A DNA stretch of 64,000 nt from Microbulbifer sp. ALW1 (GCF_009903625.1 NZ_CP047569.1:1706501-1770500), one strand, 5' to 3'. Numbered from the stretch's first letter, positions 55,160 to 64,000 are shown. Made by a program: numbers and translations. Notes: generated by a model not told the origin, from the sequence alone.

Positions 55160-56109
55160 TGGGCCGCAGACCAAAATGGGGACGGCAGATCGACGGTGTC
55201 TTGTTGCTGAACAAGCCTGCCGGAATTTCTGCCAACGATGCCCTGCAAAGAGCCAAACGCCTGTTCTTCGCCAACCGCGCGGGGCACACCGGCGCCCTGG
55301 ACCCGCTGGCAACTGGTGTGTTGCCGGTATGTTTTGGTGAGGCAACCAAGTTTTCCCAGTATCTGCTGGATGCGGACAAGCGCTACCGCAGCACCTTTTG
55401 CTTTGGCATGACCACCGAGACTGGCGATGCCGATGGCAATGTCGTTGCCACCAGCGATGCGTCCGGCCTCACCGAGCAGCAGGTACGGGACGCCATGGGC
55501 GCTTTTCGCGGCACCATCAGCCAGGTCCCGTCCATGTACTCGGCCCTCAAGCACAACGGGCAGCCGTTGTACAAACTGGCGCGCCAGGGCATTGAGGTGG
55601 AGCGGGAAGCCCGCGAGGTGGAAATCTATTCCTACGAGCTGGTGGACTTCACCCCGGGCTCCGATTCCCCGGATAAGCTGCCGCGTGCGGTAGTGGAAGT
55701 GCACTGCTCCAAGGGCACCTATGTGCGCAGCCTGGCGGAAGATCTGGGCAAGGCGCTGGGCGTCGGTGCTTTCGTGGAGAAGCTGCACCGTATTGCTGCC
55801 GGCCCCTACCATGAAGACGACTCGGTCACCCTGGATGAATTGACCGCGGAGCGGGGGGAGGATCGCGCAGAAGTGCTGGATCACCACCTGCTGCCGGCGG
55901 ATTCTCCCGCCTCAGGACTGCCCAAAATGATCCTTGCGGACGACACGGGTTACTATCTGCGACAGGGGCAGCCGGTGATGGATCTACAGGTCTATCGCTT
56001 GGGCGATGAAGGTGATATGGTGCGCCTCTTCCTGGAAAGTGGTGAATTTCTAGGCGTTGGTGAGATTACTGATGACGGACGGGTCGCACCCCGTCGGTTG
56101 GTAAAATAA
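55159..56109 (+). CDS. truB: tRNA pseudouridine(55) synthase
   Basis: Makes pseudouridine 55 in the tRNA T-loop. The 316-residue protein has LLNKPAGISANDALQRAK and the catalytic-Asp motif GHTGALDPLATGVLPVC. YRSTFCFGMTTETGDADG, SMYSALKHNGQPLYKLARQG and HCSKGTYVRSLAEDLG follow, with a C-terminal PUA-like domain. The start overlaps the rbfA stop. Confidence 0.96.
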   Translation: MGRRPKWGRQIDGVLLLNKPAGISANDALQRAKRLFFANRAGHTGALDPLATGVLPVCFGEATKFSQYLLDADKRYRSTFCFGMTTETGDADGNVVATSDASGLTEQQVRDAMGAFRGTISQVPSMYSALKHNGQPLYKLARQGIEVEREAREVEIYSYELVDFTPGSDSPDKLPRAVVEVHCSKGTYVRSLAEDLGKALGVGAFVEKLHRIAAGPYHEDDSVTLDELTAERGEDRAEVLDHHLLPADSPASGLPKMILADDTGYYLRQGQPVMDLQVYRLGDEGDMVRLFLESGEFLGVGEITDDGRVAPRRLVK

Positions 56110-56115
56110 CCTGTA

Positions 56116-56138
56116 GGAACCTGCTCGCAGGGGATTCC
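56116..56138. repeat. REP-like hairpin, truB-rpsO gap
   Basis: GGAACCTGCTCGCAGGGGATTCC forms CCTG-CTCG-CAGG extended by GGAA/TTCC, just after GTAGG. The same CCTGCTyGCAGG core recurs after pnp (58832-58843). Confidence 0.5.
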
Positions 56139-56221
56139 AGGTAATGCAATGACTAGCTGGTCTGTAAACATGCACGGGCCAGCCGAATCTTTAAAGCATG
56201 TTACGAACGAGGTAATTCGTT

Positions 56222-56491
56222 ATGGCACTGTCTGCAATCGAAAAAGCAGCCATCCTGAAAGAGCACGGCCAAGCTGAAGGCGACACCGGTTCTCCGGAAG
56301 TCCAGGTAGCCCTGCTGACTGCCAACATCAACAAGCTTCAGGGTCACTTTGCTTCTCACAAGCAAGACCACCACTCCCGTCGTGGTCTGATCCGCATGGT
56401 AAACCAGCGTCGTAAGCTGCTGGACTACCTGAAGCGCAAGGATCTGAACCGTTACGCTCAGCTGATCGCCAAGCTCGGCCTGCGTCGCTAA
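56222..56491 (+). CDS. rpsO: 30S ribosomal protein S15
   Basis: The 89-residue primary 16S rRNA-binding protein of the platform has typical S15 segments: [38 protein letters not shown] and [12 protein letters not shown]. The length equals that of E. coli S15. A strong terminator follows at 56500-56533, and then pnp, the usual order. Confidence 0.98.
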   Translation: MALSAIEKAAILKEHGQAEGDTGSPEVQVALLTANINKLQGHFASHKQDHHSRRGLIRMVNQRRKLLDYLKRKDLNRYAQLIAKLGLRR

Positions 56492-56499
56492 GACCCTGG

Positions 56500-56533
56500 G
56501 AATGCCCGCCTTATGGCGGGCATTCTTCTTTTT
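56500..56533 (+). terminator. Terminator after rpsO
   Basis: GAATGCCCGCC/GGCGGGCATTC with a TTAT loop is followed by TTCTTTTT. It separates rpsO from pnp, probably with partial read-through as in E. coli. Confidence 0.88.
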
Positions 56534-56607
56534 AGAATTCGAATTTTCCGGGGCGGCTATATTTGCCACGGGAATGCCGGGCCAATAAAGAGCGTCCGGT
56601 GCATTCG

Positions 56608-56640
56608 TCTGCCTCTTATTTGTTTTCTTGAAGGCAGGCG
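56608..56640 (+). promoter_or_regulatory. Stem-loop in the pnp leader
   Basis: CGTCTGCCT and AGGCAGGCG pair (one G-U) around a ~15-nt T-rich loop, 60 bp before pnp. E. coli pnp is autoregulated through an RNase III-cleaved leader hairpin. This stem is a candidate for the same role, but no motif proves it. Confidence 0.4.
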
Positions 56641-56699
56641 GACAACTGTAGGGGCTGTTGGAATGGGCCAGCAGCCGTAAGGAAACAGGAAAGAGTCTA

Positions 56700-58817
56700 G
56701 TGAATCCAGTAACCAAAACATTCCAGTACGGAAATCAGAAGGTCACCATCGAGACCGGCCGTATCGCACGTCAGGCAACCGGCGCAGCGCTGGTCACCAT
56801 GGGTGAGACCGTTGTGCTGTGTACCGTAGTCGGCGCCAAAGAAGCCAAGCCAGATCAGGGCTTCTTCCCGCTGTCTGTACACTATCAAGAGAAGGCCTAT
56901 GCGGCCGGCAAGATTCCCGGTGGCTTCTTCAAGCGTGAAGGCCGCCCGTCAGAGAAAGAAACCCTGACTTCCCGCCTGATCGACCGTCCGATCCGCCCGC
57001 TGTTCCCGAATGGCTTCATGAATGAAGTACAGGTGATGATCACCGTACTGTCTGCGGAAAAAGACGTGGATCCGGATATCGCCGGCATGATCGGTACCTC
57101 TGCGGCACTGTCCGTATCCGGCATCCCTTTCGGTGGCCCGATTGGCGCGGCGCGCGTGGGTTACACCGAAAAAGACGGCTACCTGCTGAACCCGGGCTAC
57201 GCAGCCCTGAAAGAGTCCGAGCTGGACATGGTTGTAGCGGGCACCAAGGACGCGGTCCTGATGGTGGAATCCGAAGCTGCAGAGCTGCCGGAAGACATCA
57301 TGCTGGGCGCAGTACTGTTTGCTCACCAGGAAATGCAGGCGGTTGTTAAAGTCTGTGAAGAGCTGAAAGCAGAAGCGGGCAAGCCCACCTGGGATTGGCA
57401 GCCGGAAGCGGTGAACGAAGAGCTGAAATCCGCTCTGGAAGCCCAGTTCGGCGAGAAAGTGGCCGAAGCTTACAAAATCACCGACAAGCAGCAGCGCACC
57501 ACCCGCCTGGCGGAGCTGCGCAACGAAGCCGCTGAAGCTCTGGCCACCGAAGAAGTGGATGCCGGCCTGGTAAAAAGCTACTTCGGCAAGCTCGAGAAGA
57601 AAACCGTACGCGGTTCCGTGGTTCGCGGCGAGCCGCGCATCGACGGTCGCGACACCAAGACCGTACGCCCGATCAACGTGGAAGTTGGCGTACTGCCGAA
57701 AGGCCACGGCTCCGCACTGTTCACCCGTGGTGAAACCCAGGCACTGGTCGTTGCCACTCTGGGCGCTACCCGCGATGCGCAGATCATCGACGCCCTGGAA
57801 GGTGAGCGCAAAGACTACTTCATGCTGCACTACAACTTCCCTCCCTACTCTGTAGGTGAAGCGGGTCGTGTAGGCGCTACCGGTCGTCGTGAAATCGGCC
57901 ACGGCCGTCTGGCCCGTCGCGGTATCGCTGCGGTACTGCCGAACCCGGAATCTTTCCCCTACACCCTGCGTGTGGTTTCCGAGATCACTGAATCCAACGG
58001 TTCCAGCTCCATGGCGTCCGTATGTGGTTCCAGCCTGGCGCTGATGGATGCGGGTGTACCGCTGAAAGCACCGGTTGCCGGTATTGCCATGGGCCTGGTG
58101 AAAGAAGACGACGGCTTCGCGGTTCTGACCGATATCCTGGGTGACGAAGACCACCTGGGCGATATGGACTTCAAAGTAGCCGGTACCGCTTCTGGTGTGA
58201 CCGCGCTGCAGATGGACATCAAGATCGAAGGTATCACCGAAGAGATCATGGAGACTGCCCTGGAGCAGGCTCTGCACGCGCGTCTGCACATCCTGGCAGA
58301 AATGAACAAGGTGATCGGTGAATCCCGTACCGTGGTGAATGAGAATGCACCGCGCTACGCGACCCTGAAGATCCACCCGGACAAGATCCGCGACGTGATC
58401 GGTAAAGGTGGTGCTACCATCCGCTCCATCACCGAAGAAACTGGTGCTTCCATCGACATCGAAGACGACGGCAGCATCAAGGTGTTCGGTGAAGACGGTG
58501 AGAGCCTGGAAGCGGCAGTTACCCGTATCGAGGAAATCACTGCGGAAGCCGAGATCGGCGCTATCTACGAAGGCAAGGTTGTACGTATCGTCGACTTCGG
58601 CGCATTCGTAAACTTCCTGCCGGGTAAAGACGGCCTGGTACACATCTCCCAGATCGCGGAAGAGCGTGTCAATGCGGTATCCGATTACCTGAGCGAAGGC
58701 CAGATGGTCAAAGTGAAGGTGCTGGACGTAGACCAGCGCGGCCGTATCAAGCTGTCCATCAAGGAAGCCAATGCGGACGCAGCGGCAGAAGCTGATGAGG
58801 CGACCGGCGAGGAGTAA
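56700..58817 (+). CDS. pnp: Polyribonucleotide nucleotidyltransferase (PNPase)
   Basis: Phosphorolytic 3'-5' exoribonuclease of the RNA degradosome. The 705-residue protein has two RNase PH domains (the first with [20 protein letters not shown], the second with [13 protein letters not shown] and [20 protein letters not shown]). KH ([16 protein letters not shown]) and S1 ([20 protein letters not shown]) domains follow. I chose the GTG at 56700, which aligns with the E. coli N-terminus ([11 protein letters not shown]) and follows AGGAAAGAG. The in-frame ATG at 56658 would add 14 unrelated residues. Confidence 0.97.
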   Translation: MNPVTKTFQYGNQKVTIETGRIARQATGAALVTMGETVVLCTVVGAKEAKPDQGFFPLSVHYQEKAYAAGKIPGGFFKREGRPSEKETLTSRLIDRPIRPLFPNGFMNEVQVMITVLSAEKDVDPDIAGMIGTSAALSVSGIPFGGPIGAARVGYTEKDGYLLNPGYAALKESELDMVVAGTKDAVLMVESEAAELPEDIMLGAVLFAHQEMQAVVKVCEELKAEAGKPTWDWQPEAVNEELKSALEAQFGEKVAEAYKITDKQQRTTRLAELRNEAAEALATEEVDAGLVKSYFGKLEKKTVRGSVVRGEPRIDGRDTKTVRPINVEVGVLPKGHGSALFTRGETQALVVATLGATRDAQIIDALEGERKDYFMLHYNFPPYSVGEAGRVGATGRREIGHGRLARRGIAAVLPNPESFPYTLRVVSEITESNGSSSMASVCGSSLALMDAGVPLKAPVAGIAMGLVKEDDGFAVLTDILGDEDHLGDMDFKVAGTASGVTALQMDIKIEGITEEIMETALEQALHARLHILAEMNKVIGESRTVVNENAPRYATLKIHPDKIRDVIGKGGATIRSITEETGASIDIEDDGSIKVFGEDGESLEAAVTRIEEITAEAEIGAIYEGKVVRIVDFGAFVNFLPGKDGLVHISQIAEERVNAVSDYLSEGQMVKVKVLDVDQRGRIKLSIKEANADAAAEADEATGEE

Positions 58818-58825
58818 TCCCTCCG

Positions 58826-58849
58826 GGAATGACCTGCTTGCAGGGCATT
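58826..58849. repeat. REP-like hairpin after pnp
   Basis: AATGACCTGCTTGCAGGGCATT folds as CCTG-CTTG-CAGG with AATG/CATT flanks. It shares its core with the hairpin after truB and lies immediately before the pnp terminator. Confidence 0.45.
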
Positions 58850-58852
58850 GAG

Positions 58853-58883
58853 AAAACGGTGGCTATAGGCCACCGTTTTTTTT
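58853..58883 (+). terminator. Terminator after pnp
   Basis: AAAACGGTGGC/GCCACCGTTTTTTTT stem with a TATAG loop and a long T tract. Confidence 0.92.
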
Positions 58884-58950
58884 GCCTGTAAATTGGCACT
58901 TTTGAAAGAAAGACTCTTTTGAACGAAATAGCCCAGAAAACGGAAAAATA

Positions 58951-59775
58951 ATGGAAGTACTACTGATTTATCTGCTGGTGGGAATCGGTGCGGGCACCAT
59001 CGCCGGCCTTTTTGGTGTTGGCGGCGGGCTGATCATAGTGCCTGCATTGGTGCTGGTGTTCACCGCCCAGGGTATAGCCCCGGAAATTCTCACCCATATG
59101 GCGGTCGGTACCTCCCTGGCCACCATTATCGTCACCTCCATCAGTTCGGTCAGGGCCCATCATGGCAAACGTGCGGTGGACTGGAACATTGTGGCTACCA
59201 TGGCGCCGGGTATTTTAATCGGGTCTTGGCTGGGGGGGATGACTGCCGACTGGCTTTCCGGCCCCTGGCTGCAATTACTGATTGGTGTGTTTGCGGTGGG
59301 CATCGGGATCAAGATGTGGCTGGATGGGTTGCGCAAGGCGCAGTTGCCAACCGATGGCAGCCGCCTGCCGGGAAAGGTAGGTTTATCGGCTGTGGGTGCC
59401 TTTATTGGCTGGGCGTCGGCAATCTTCGGCATTGGTGGGGGCTCACTTACCGTCCCCTTCCTGTCCCGCTGTCATGTGATCATGCAGCGCGCTGTGGCAA
59501 CCTCCGCCGCTTGTGGGCTGCCGATTGCGATTGCCGGGGCCTTGAGCTTTGCAGTACAGGGTTGGCACAACAGTCTGCTGCCGGAGTGGAGTAGCGGTTA
59601 CATTTACTGGCCGGCGTTTTTCGGCATAGTTCTGACCAGTACGGTATTTGCCCGCGTAGGAGCGCACATCGCCCACAAGCTGTCGCCACAGTTACTGAAG
59701 AACTGTTTTGCCGGGCTTTTGCTCGTCATCGGGGCCCGCTTTATCTGGCTCAATTATGGCGTTGCGTTCGGTTGA
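58951..59775 (+). CDS. TauE/SafE family permease (sulfite/organosulfonate exporter family)
   Basis: The 274-residue protein has about eight membrane helices in two homologous halves. Each begins with a Gly-rich motif: IAGLFGVGGGLIIVPAL in the first half and IGWASAIFGIGGGSLTVPFL in the second. These are the signature of the TauE/SafE/YfcA family. Substrates in this family are sulfite, sulfoacetate or unknown anions; none can be named from context. It stands alone between the pnp terminator and a bidirectional terminator. Confidence 0.9.
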   Translation: MEVLLIYLLVGIGAGTIAGLFGVGGGLIIVPALVLVFTAQGIAPEILTHMAVGTSLATIIVTSISSVRAHHGKRAVDWNIVATMAPGILIGSWLGGMTADWLSGPWLQLLIGVFAVGIGIKMWLDGLRKAQLPTDGSRLPGKVGLSAVGAFIGWASAIFGIGGGSLTVPFLSRCHVIMQRAVATSAACGLPIAIAGALSFAVQGWHNSLLPEWSSGYIYWPAFFGIVLTSTVFARVGAHIAHKLSPQLLKNCFAGLLLVIGARFIWLNYGVAFG

Positions 59776-59789
59776 TCCTTGCCGGAAAT

Positions 59790-59827
59790 AAAAAGGCCGC
59801 TGTGGAAAACCACAGCGGCCTTTTTTT
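59790..59827. terminator. Bidirectional terminator
   Basis: AAAAAGGCCGCTGTGG/CCACAGCGGCCTTTTTTT is symmetrical, with A tract and T tract on the two sides. It can stop both the TauE/SafE gene and the convergent peptide transporter gene. Confidence 0.93.
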
Positions 59828-59844
59828 GGTTAGGAAGTTGAAGA

Positions 59845-61374
59845 TCAGGCGGTAACCGCTTTTCCTTCTTTGGCTTCCTCTTCGCCGGATTCCTGCATGC
59901 CTTCCCAGCCTTTGGATTTCAGGCCGATCAGCGCGAGGATGATACCGATACCGATGCTGAACAGTGCGATCTGCAGGTACAGGTTCGGCAGCTCCTGGAT
60001 ATTCTCCGGGTCGAAGTTACCCGCCAGCAGGCCAGAGATAATGTTGCCGATGGAGTAAGTGAGTACAAACACGCCCATCATCTGGCCGGCAAAGCGGCGC
60101 GGAGACAGCTTGCTCACCGCACTCAGGGCAACCGGGCTCAGGCACAGCTCACCAACCGTGTGCAGGAAGTAAGTGGTGATCAGCCAGTAAGGCGCTACCT
60201 TGAGGCCCTGCGCTGCGTACTGGGCCGCAAAGAACATCACGATAAAGCCGGACGCCATGATGATCAGGCCAATCGCGCATTTCACGCTGTAGGACGGGGT
60301 GATCATGCGCTTGCCCAGGTTGATCCACAGGGCTGCAAAGAACGGCGACAGCAGGATGATGAACAGGGCATTGGCGCTCTGGAACCAGGAAGCCGGCATT
60401 TCAAATGCACCGACAAGGCGGTCGGTGTAGTCGCGGCCGAACAGGTTCAGGGAGGAGCCCGCCTGTTCGAAACCAGACCAGAAACAGGCCGAGGCCAGAC
60501 ACACCAGAAACAGTGCCCACATACGCTTCTTCTCGGCAGTGGTGAGGTTGCCGGCGAAGTAGATGAAGCCGTAATAGGCAAAGAATGTCAGGGAGAATAC
60601 GACAGCCACATACTGGGCAATGACCACCGGGTTGATGGTGATCTGGCCAGTCAGAGCCAGGGCGGCTATCACCGCGGCAACGGTGATAGCGGCACCGATC
60701 AGCTGCCATGCGCGCTTGGCGCCGCGCTCAGACAGGGGGTTTTCTGGTTTGAGGCTGGCATCGCCCAGATTGGCAATGGTCAGGCGGTACTGGATCAGGC
60801 CGATCGCCATACCCACCGCTGCGGCGCCAAAGCCCCAGTGCCAGCCAATGCTTTCACCAAAGAAGCCGCAGACAAAGTAACCAATGAAGGATCCCAGGTT
60901 GATACCCATGTAATAGATGGCATAACCGCTGTCTCGGCGTACATCTTCGGGCGCGTAGAGGTGCCCAACCAGGGCACTGATGTTGGGTTTCAGCAGGCCG
61001 GTACCGGAAGCAACCAGCATCAGGCCGACAAAGAAGGTGCTGTCATTGGGAATGGCCAGGACGATATGGCCGAGCATGATGATGATGCCGCCGTACCAGA
61101 CTGTCTTCTGGCCGCCGAGGAGGCGGTCAGCAATCCAGCCACCGGGGAGGCCAAGGAAGTAGACGGCGCCGGTGTAGAGACCGTAAATCGCAGCGGCGGC
61201 TGCTACGGTAAAGCCGAGGCCTTCTTCCTGGAGACTGGCGGTCATGAACAGGACCAGCAGGGCCCGCATGCCGTAGTAACTCATGCGCTCCCACATTTCG
61301 GTAAAGAAGAGGGTAGAGAGCCCCTTGGGGTGGCCGAAAAAGCCGGCACTATTCTGATGCGTATTTGACGACAT
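59845..61374 (-). CDS. POT family proton-dependent oligopeptide transporter
   Basis: The 509-residue inner-membrane protein has about 14 helices, of the bacterial Dtp type. The family signature FFTEMWERMSYYGMRALLVL (ExxERFxYY form) is in TM1; YTGAVYFLGLPGGWIADRLL and GTGLLKPNISALVGHLY follow. FLHTVGELCLSPVALSAVSK is the second POT signature. It imports di- and tripeptides with protons. The C-terminal tail is rich in Glu and Lys. It is transcribed alone. Confidence 0.93.
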   Translation of the reverse strand: MSSNTHQNSAGFFGHPKGLSTLFFTEMWERMSYYGMRALLVLFMTASLQEEGLGFTVAAAAAIYGLYTGAVYFLGLPGGWIADRLLGGQKTVWYGGIIIMLGHIVLAIPNDSTFFVGLMLVASGTGLLKPNISALVGHLYAPEDVRRDSGYAIYYMGINLGSFIGYFVCGFFGESIGWHWGFGAAAVGMAIGLIQYRLTIANLGDASLKPENPLSERGAKRAWQLIGAAITVAAVIAALALTGQITINPVVIAQYVAVVFSLTFFAYYGFIYFAGNLTTAEKKRMWALFLVCLASACFWSGFEQAGSSLNLFGRDYTDRLVGAFEMPASWFQSANALFIILLSPFFAALWINLGKRMITPSYSVKCAIGLIIMASGFIVMFFAAQYAAQGLKVAPYWLITTYFLHTVGELCLSPVALSAVSKLSPRRFAGQMMGVFVLTYSIGNIISGLLAGNFDPENIQELPNLYLQIALFSIGIGIILALIGLKSKGWEGMQESGEEEAKEGKAVTA

Positions 61375-61550
61375 ATCAGCGTTTCCAGTTGTTATAGCTT
61401 TAATAGTTAAATCGACTTGAGTGTAACAGTGGTCTCACAAACAGGCGAATGGTTACAGGTGAAACAGGAAATGAACCTGCAAAAAGGATTCCTTCGCGAC
61501 AGGAATCGTGGAAAATCAGGGATTCAGAACACGAAATGGGGAAAATAACG

Positions 61551-62747
61551 ATGAAAACCCCGGAAAAGCTTGAACCGGTAGCAGTAAATTGGTCATCCAC
61601 AGGGTTGGCGGGATTAAAACGGACCCTGCTGGGGTTGTTGCTGGCCGGTCTATTGGGTTGTGCCAGTGCGCCACCACAACCCGAGACCGAGATAGATTTC
61701 AGCTGGTTATTGAGCGGAACGGCATTATTTGATGCGCCCATCGATACCGCCGAGCTACCGGAAGACGACATCCTCGGTCTTGCACCGGCCATGCGCCAGT
61801 ATCTCGCCGATGTCGCACCACAAGCCAGTCCGCAACAGCGCCTGGCGGCCCTGTTGCGGGGCTTTGAGCATCGCGAATTCAGCGTCGAGTACCAGCCCGA
61901 TAAGACACTGACCGCCACCGAAACCTATCGCCAGCAACAGGGTAACTGTATGGCCTTCACCGTGATGATGGTGGCCATGGCGCGGGAGCTGGGCGCTGAG
62001 GCCTACTTCAACCAGGTGGAGGTGCCGCCGGTGTGGGGGCATGAAGAATCCCAGACGTTTGTGGTCTACCGCCATATCAATATGGTTTCGGAAAGCCCCC
62101 GCGGTCGCCGGGTGGTGGACTTTAATCTGGCCGCGTATGACCCGGTCTATGACCAGCGCAAGCTGACGGATACCGAGGCCTTTGCCCAGTACTACAGCAA
62201 TCGCGGCCTGGAGTGGATGCAGCAGGGCGAGATGCCGCAGGCCTTTCGATACCTGCGCAAGGCCCTGGCCCTGAGGCCAGGTGATAGTGACTTGTGGGCC
62301 AACCTGGGGGCTTTTTACAGCCGCAATGAGCGGTTCGCCGCGGCGGAGCAGAGTTATCTACAGGCGCTACAACTGAAGAGTAGCCACACCATTGCCATGA
62401 GTAATCTGGAGCGCCTGTATCGAAAGCAGCAGAAAACCGCGCAAGCGGACTATTACGCGGAGCGGGCGCGCTACCATCGCGAGCGCAACCCTTATTACCT
62501 CTATTACCAGGCGCGCAATGCGTATGAACACGGGAATTTCAAGGATGCCAAACGGCAGCTAAAGCGGGCTATCTGGCAGTACGAGGGCGACCACCGATTT
62601 TATTTCTTGTTGGGGCTCACCAGTTACCGCTTGGGAGAATTTGACGATTCCAAAACCTATTTTATGGAAGCGTTTTCGTTAGCGGATAGTCCCGGTACCA
62701 AACAGGCTTACAGCCGTAAATTGAATTACCTGAAAAGCCATCCATAA
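61551..62747 (+). CDS. Transglutaminase-like and TPR lipoprotein
   Basis: The 398-residue protein has a lipoprotein signal ending LLGC (Cys about 37). A transglutaminase/peptidase C39-like core spans about residues 90-190: QQGNCMAFTVMMVAMARELG contains the Cys region, YRHINMV a likely His and VVDFN a likely Asp. TPR units follow from about 215 to the end (WANLGAFYSRNERFAAAEQS). In-frame starts upstream at 61449 and 61536 lack the lipoprotein signal at their N-terminus; the ATG at 61551 follows GGGGAAAATAACG. It is probably in the outer membrane facing the periplasm. The family is common in marine gammaproteobacteria; its substrate is unknown. Confidence 0.82.
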   Translation: MKTPEKLEPVAVNWSSTGLAGLKRTLLGLLLAGLLGCASAPPQPETEIDFSWLLSGTALFDAPIDTAELPEDDILGLAPAMRQYLADVAPQASPQQRLAALLRGFEHREFSVEYQPDKTLTATETYRQQQGNCMAFTVMMVAMARELGAEAYFNQVEVPPVWGHEESQTFVVYRHINMVSESPRGRRVVDFNLAAYDPVYDQRKLTDTEAFAQYYSNRGLEWMQQGEMPQAFRYLRKALALRPGDSDLWANLGAFYSRNERFAAAEQSYLQALQLKSSHTIAMSNLERLYRKQQKTAQADYYAERARYHRERNPYYLYYQARNAYEHGNFKDAKRQLKRAIWQYEGDHRFYFLLGLTSYRLGEFDDSKTYFMEAFSLADSPGTKQAYSRKLNYLKSHP

Positions 62748-62760
62748 AACGTAAGCAACA

Positions 62761-62793
62761 AAAAAAAGGGGATGCCATTGGCATCCCCTTTTT
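62761..62793 (+). terminator. Terminator after the TPR lipoprotein gene
   Basis: AAAAAGGGGATGCC/GGCATCCCCTTTTT stem with an A tract before and a T tract after it; works in both directions. Confidence 0.92.
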
Positions 62794-62830
62794 GTGTTGA
62801 CTGAAAATCAGCAACGCAAAGTCGATCACT

Positions 62831-62892
62831 TAGAACTGGTAAGAAGCACCAGCCCAGAAGTAACGGCCCTGGAAGTTGTAGACGCTGTATAG
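62831..62892 (-). pseudogene. Stranded 3' end of a TonB-dependent receptor gene
   Basis: Read on the - strand, the frame ends SVYNFQGRYFWAGASYQF and stop. This is the typical last beta-strand of a TonB-dependent receptor, with terminal Phe. Upstream of the SVYN codons the sequence turns AT-rich, no longer looks like a receptor and meets a stop after about 15 more codons. The remaining receptor gene is absent from the window. This looks like a receptor gene truncated by an insertion or deletion whose breakpoint is near 62890. Confidence 0.7.
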
Positions 62893-63031
62893 ATACAACA
62901 ACGAATCTACAATCTTAATCAACGTATCTTTGAGTAGTTAGAAAGACAAAGAGAGAGTTATTTCTCTTATGCCTATTTCTACTTGACGGAAATACGTTAC
63001 GATTAAATTTGGTAAGAAATTTTGAGTGATC

Positions 63032-63745
63032 TTAAGGGACCTCACATGTGGGGCATGGCGGTTTCGTCCCCCCGCCTTGCACCACATAATTCCCTAGGAA
63101 TAACGTGGTCTTATAAGTACCGTCAGATACTGATGCGGAAAAGCTGTAAGTTCCAGTAGTTGATGGAAAATCGATGTAGCGTGAAGCGCTGCCTGTTAAC
63201 GCAGTTCTATAGACTGTGCCCGCCGCATTTTGAATGCCACTTCCATTGTGTTCCCAGTAGAAGGTGGTGATTACTCCGTCGTTGTTCCGAGCCGCTTTAG
63301 AATAAGAGTCAATTTCGTAATTCAAGGATACGTATGCTGATTCGCCATTTGACGTAACATTTAATGTAGGATTAGTTGCTTTTGGTTTTTCTTGTACAAA
63401 CACGTTGTTACAGTGGGTCAGCTCAGTAACTGGGTCAAATACGGTTACCCAATTAGGGCCTCGAAAAGGGAAAGTAACTGCTGTTTTGGCTCGCCACTTA
63501 AAATCTTGATAGTTATATTCATCACTGCCTAGGTAACCTGCGGAAGTTGCAAAATCTGCTGTTTCTCCACTGTAATTCCAATCAGCATCATGATTGTAGG
63601 CGGTGGCTACACCTTTCAGTGGGTAATCAGTCCCCTCTGGGTAGCTTCCTGAGACATAATTTATATCTGCGCAGCTAGCAGAAAATGCGGTCGCCGAAAA
63701 TGATAATCCAGCAATTGCTAAAGATGTGGAAAAAATTTTATTCAT
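63032..63745 (-). CDS. Secreted protein of unknown function in an AT-rich segment
   Basis: The 237-residue protein has a signal peptide (1-22, ending AFSAS). An aromatic, Tyr/Asn/Asp-rich region contains Cys25 and a second Cys near residue 112. A PKD/Ig-like beta-sandwich follows (about 125-225; AYVSLNYEIDSYSKAARNND, STTGTYSFSASVSDGTYKTT), and the tail KPPCPTCEVP holds two more Cys. I recognise no enzyme. Base composition is much AT-richer than the rest of the window, in line with horizontal acquisition. The 255 bp upstream (63746-64000) are AT-rich and show no further gene; a promoter presumably lies there. Confidence 0.75.
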   Translation of the reverse strand: MNKIFSTSLAIAGLSFSATAFSASCADINYVSGSYPEGTDYPLKGVATAYNHDADWNYSGETADFATSAGYLGSDEYNYQDFKWRAKTAVTFPFRGPNWVTVFDPVTELTHCNNVFVQEKPKATNPTLNVTSNGESAYVSLNYEIDSYSKAARNNDGVITTFYWEHNGSGIQNAAGTVYRTALTGSASRYIDFPSTTGTYSFSASVSDGTYKTTLFLGNYVVQGGGTKPPCPTCEVP

Positions 63746-64000
63746 TTTTATTTCCTGAAGTCGGCATTAGATAAAGCACGATCAAATTTTTGTGATCTGT
63801 TTCTTCTATATGCCAATTGATTTTTATATGTTTTTTTTGAGAGTTATTCAGACTCTACGTAGTCCTTTCTAGTGCTCGATAGGCTTATATCTCCACGTTA
63901 AATCGTGTGATTTCTAGTATATGTATTATTTTGTTTCCCTAAATGACTATAGTGACATTTGTTGTTTTTTTGTTGGAAGTGTATGGTGTGTCACGAATTT

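Noticed and set aside
56949..58643. 564-codon open frame antisense to pnp
   Set aside because: Shadow of the highly biased pnp coding sequence; pnp itself is unmistakable.
60160..61368. 402-codon open frame on the + strand opposite the POT transporter
   Set aside because: Gln/His/Gly-rich translation without motifs; the - strand frame carries both POT signatures.

Overview
The window reads as a GC-rich chromosomal segment from a marine gammaproteobacterium, most like Microbulbifer or another Cellvibrionales member. This is judged from protein flavour, the metY-rimP-nusA-infB-rbfA-truB-rpsO-pnp gene order, and the POT, TonB-receptor and DUF11 genes. I could not run a database search. Coding density is high. 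The last ~1.1 kb is visibly AT-richer than the rest and looks acquired.

Region 1 (1-10.5 kb) is a purine-nitrogen and glyoxylate salvage block on the + strand: allantoinase (puuE), ureidoglycine aminohydrolase (allE), ureidoglycolate lyase (allA), glyoxylate carboligase (gcl), hydroxypyruvate isomerase (hyi), tartronate semialdehyde reductase (glxR), glycerate 2-kinase, pyruvate kinase and a GntR/FCD regulator. Together they carry allantoin-derived glyoxylate to pyruvate. Allantoate amidohydrolase and enolase are not in the window. GTnnAC palindromes precede both puuE and the regulator gene.

Region 2 (10.5-13.8 kb) is moaABCDE behind a probable molybdenum-cofactor riboswitch. The link to region 1 is plausible because xanthine dehydrogenase, which feeds allantoin synthesis, needs this cofactor. 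Regions 1 and 2 also hold three copies of a palindromic intergenic element with variable but self-complementary arms and a shared core.

Region 3 (14.0-44.0 kb) is the most unusual part. A tightly packed operon encodes two small exported proteins of unknown function, three TPR proteins (two of them lipoproteins), a TolQ/ExbB channel, two ExbD/TolR proteins (one with Asn at the proton-carrying Asp position) and a TonB-like protein with an AgmX/PglI-type C-terminus. The gene content resembles the core of the Myxococcus Agl-Glt machine. It is followed on the same strand by a 4663-residue surface protein made of about 20 DUF11-like repeats, and by an overlapping 1742-residue outer-membrane protein with three OmpA-like domains and a beta-barrel. 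Together these look like an energised trans-envelope machine beside a giant surface fibre and its candidate anchor.

Region 4 (44.0-48.8 kb, - strand) holds a zinc-type alcohol dehydrogenase-like oxidoreductase and an iron-uptake pair (PepSY membrane protein plus TonB-dependent receptor) behind a Fur-box-like site.

Region 5 (49.0-58.9 kb) is the conserved translation/RNA operon, led by two identical initiator tRNA genes. Region 6 (58.9-64.0 kb) has a TauE/SafE permease, a POT peptide transporter, a transglutaminase-like/TPR lipoprotein, the stranded 3' end of a TonB-dependent receptor gene, and an AT-rich secreted protein of unknown function.
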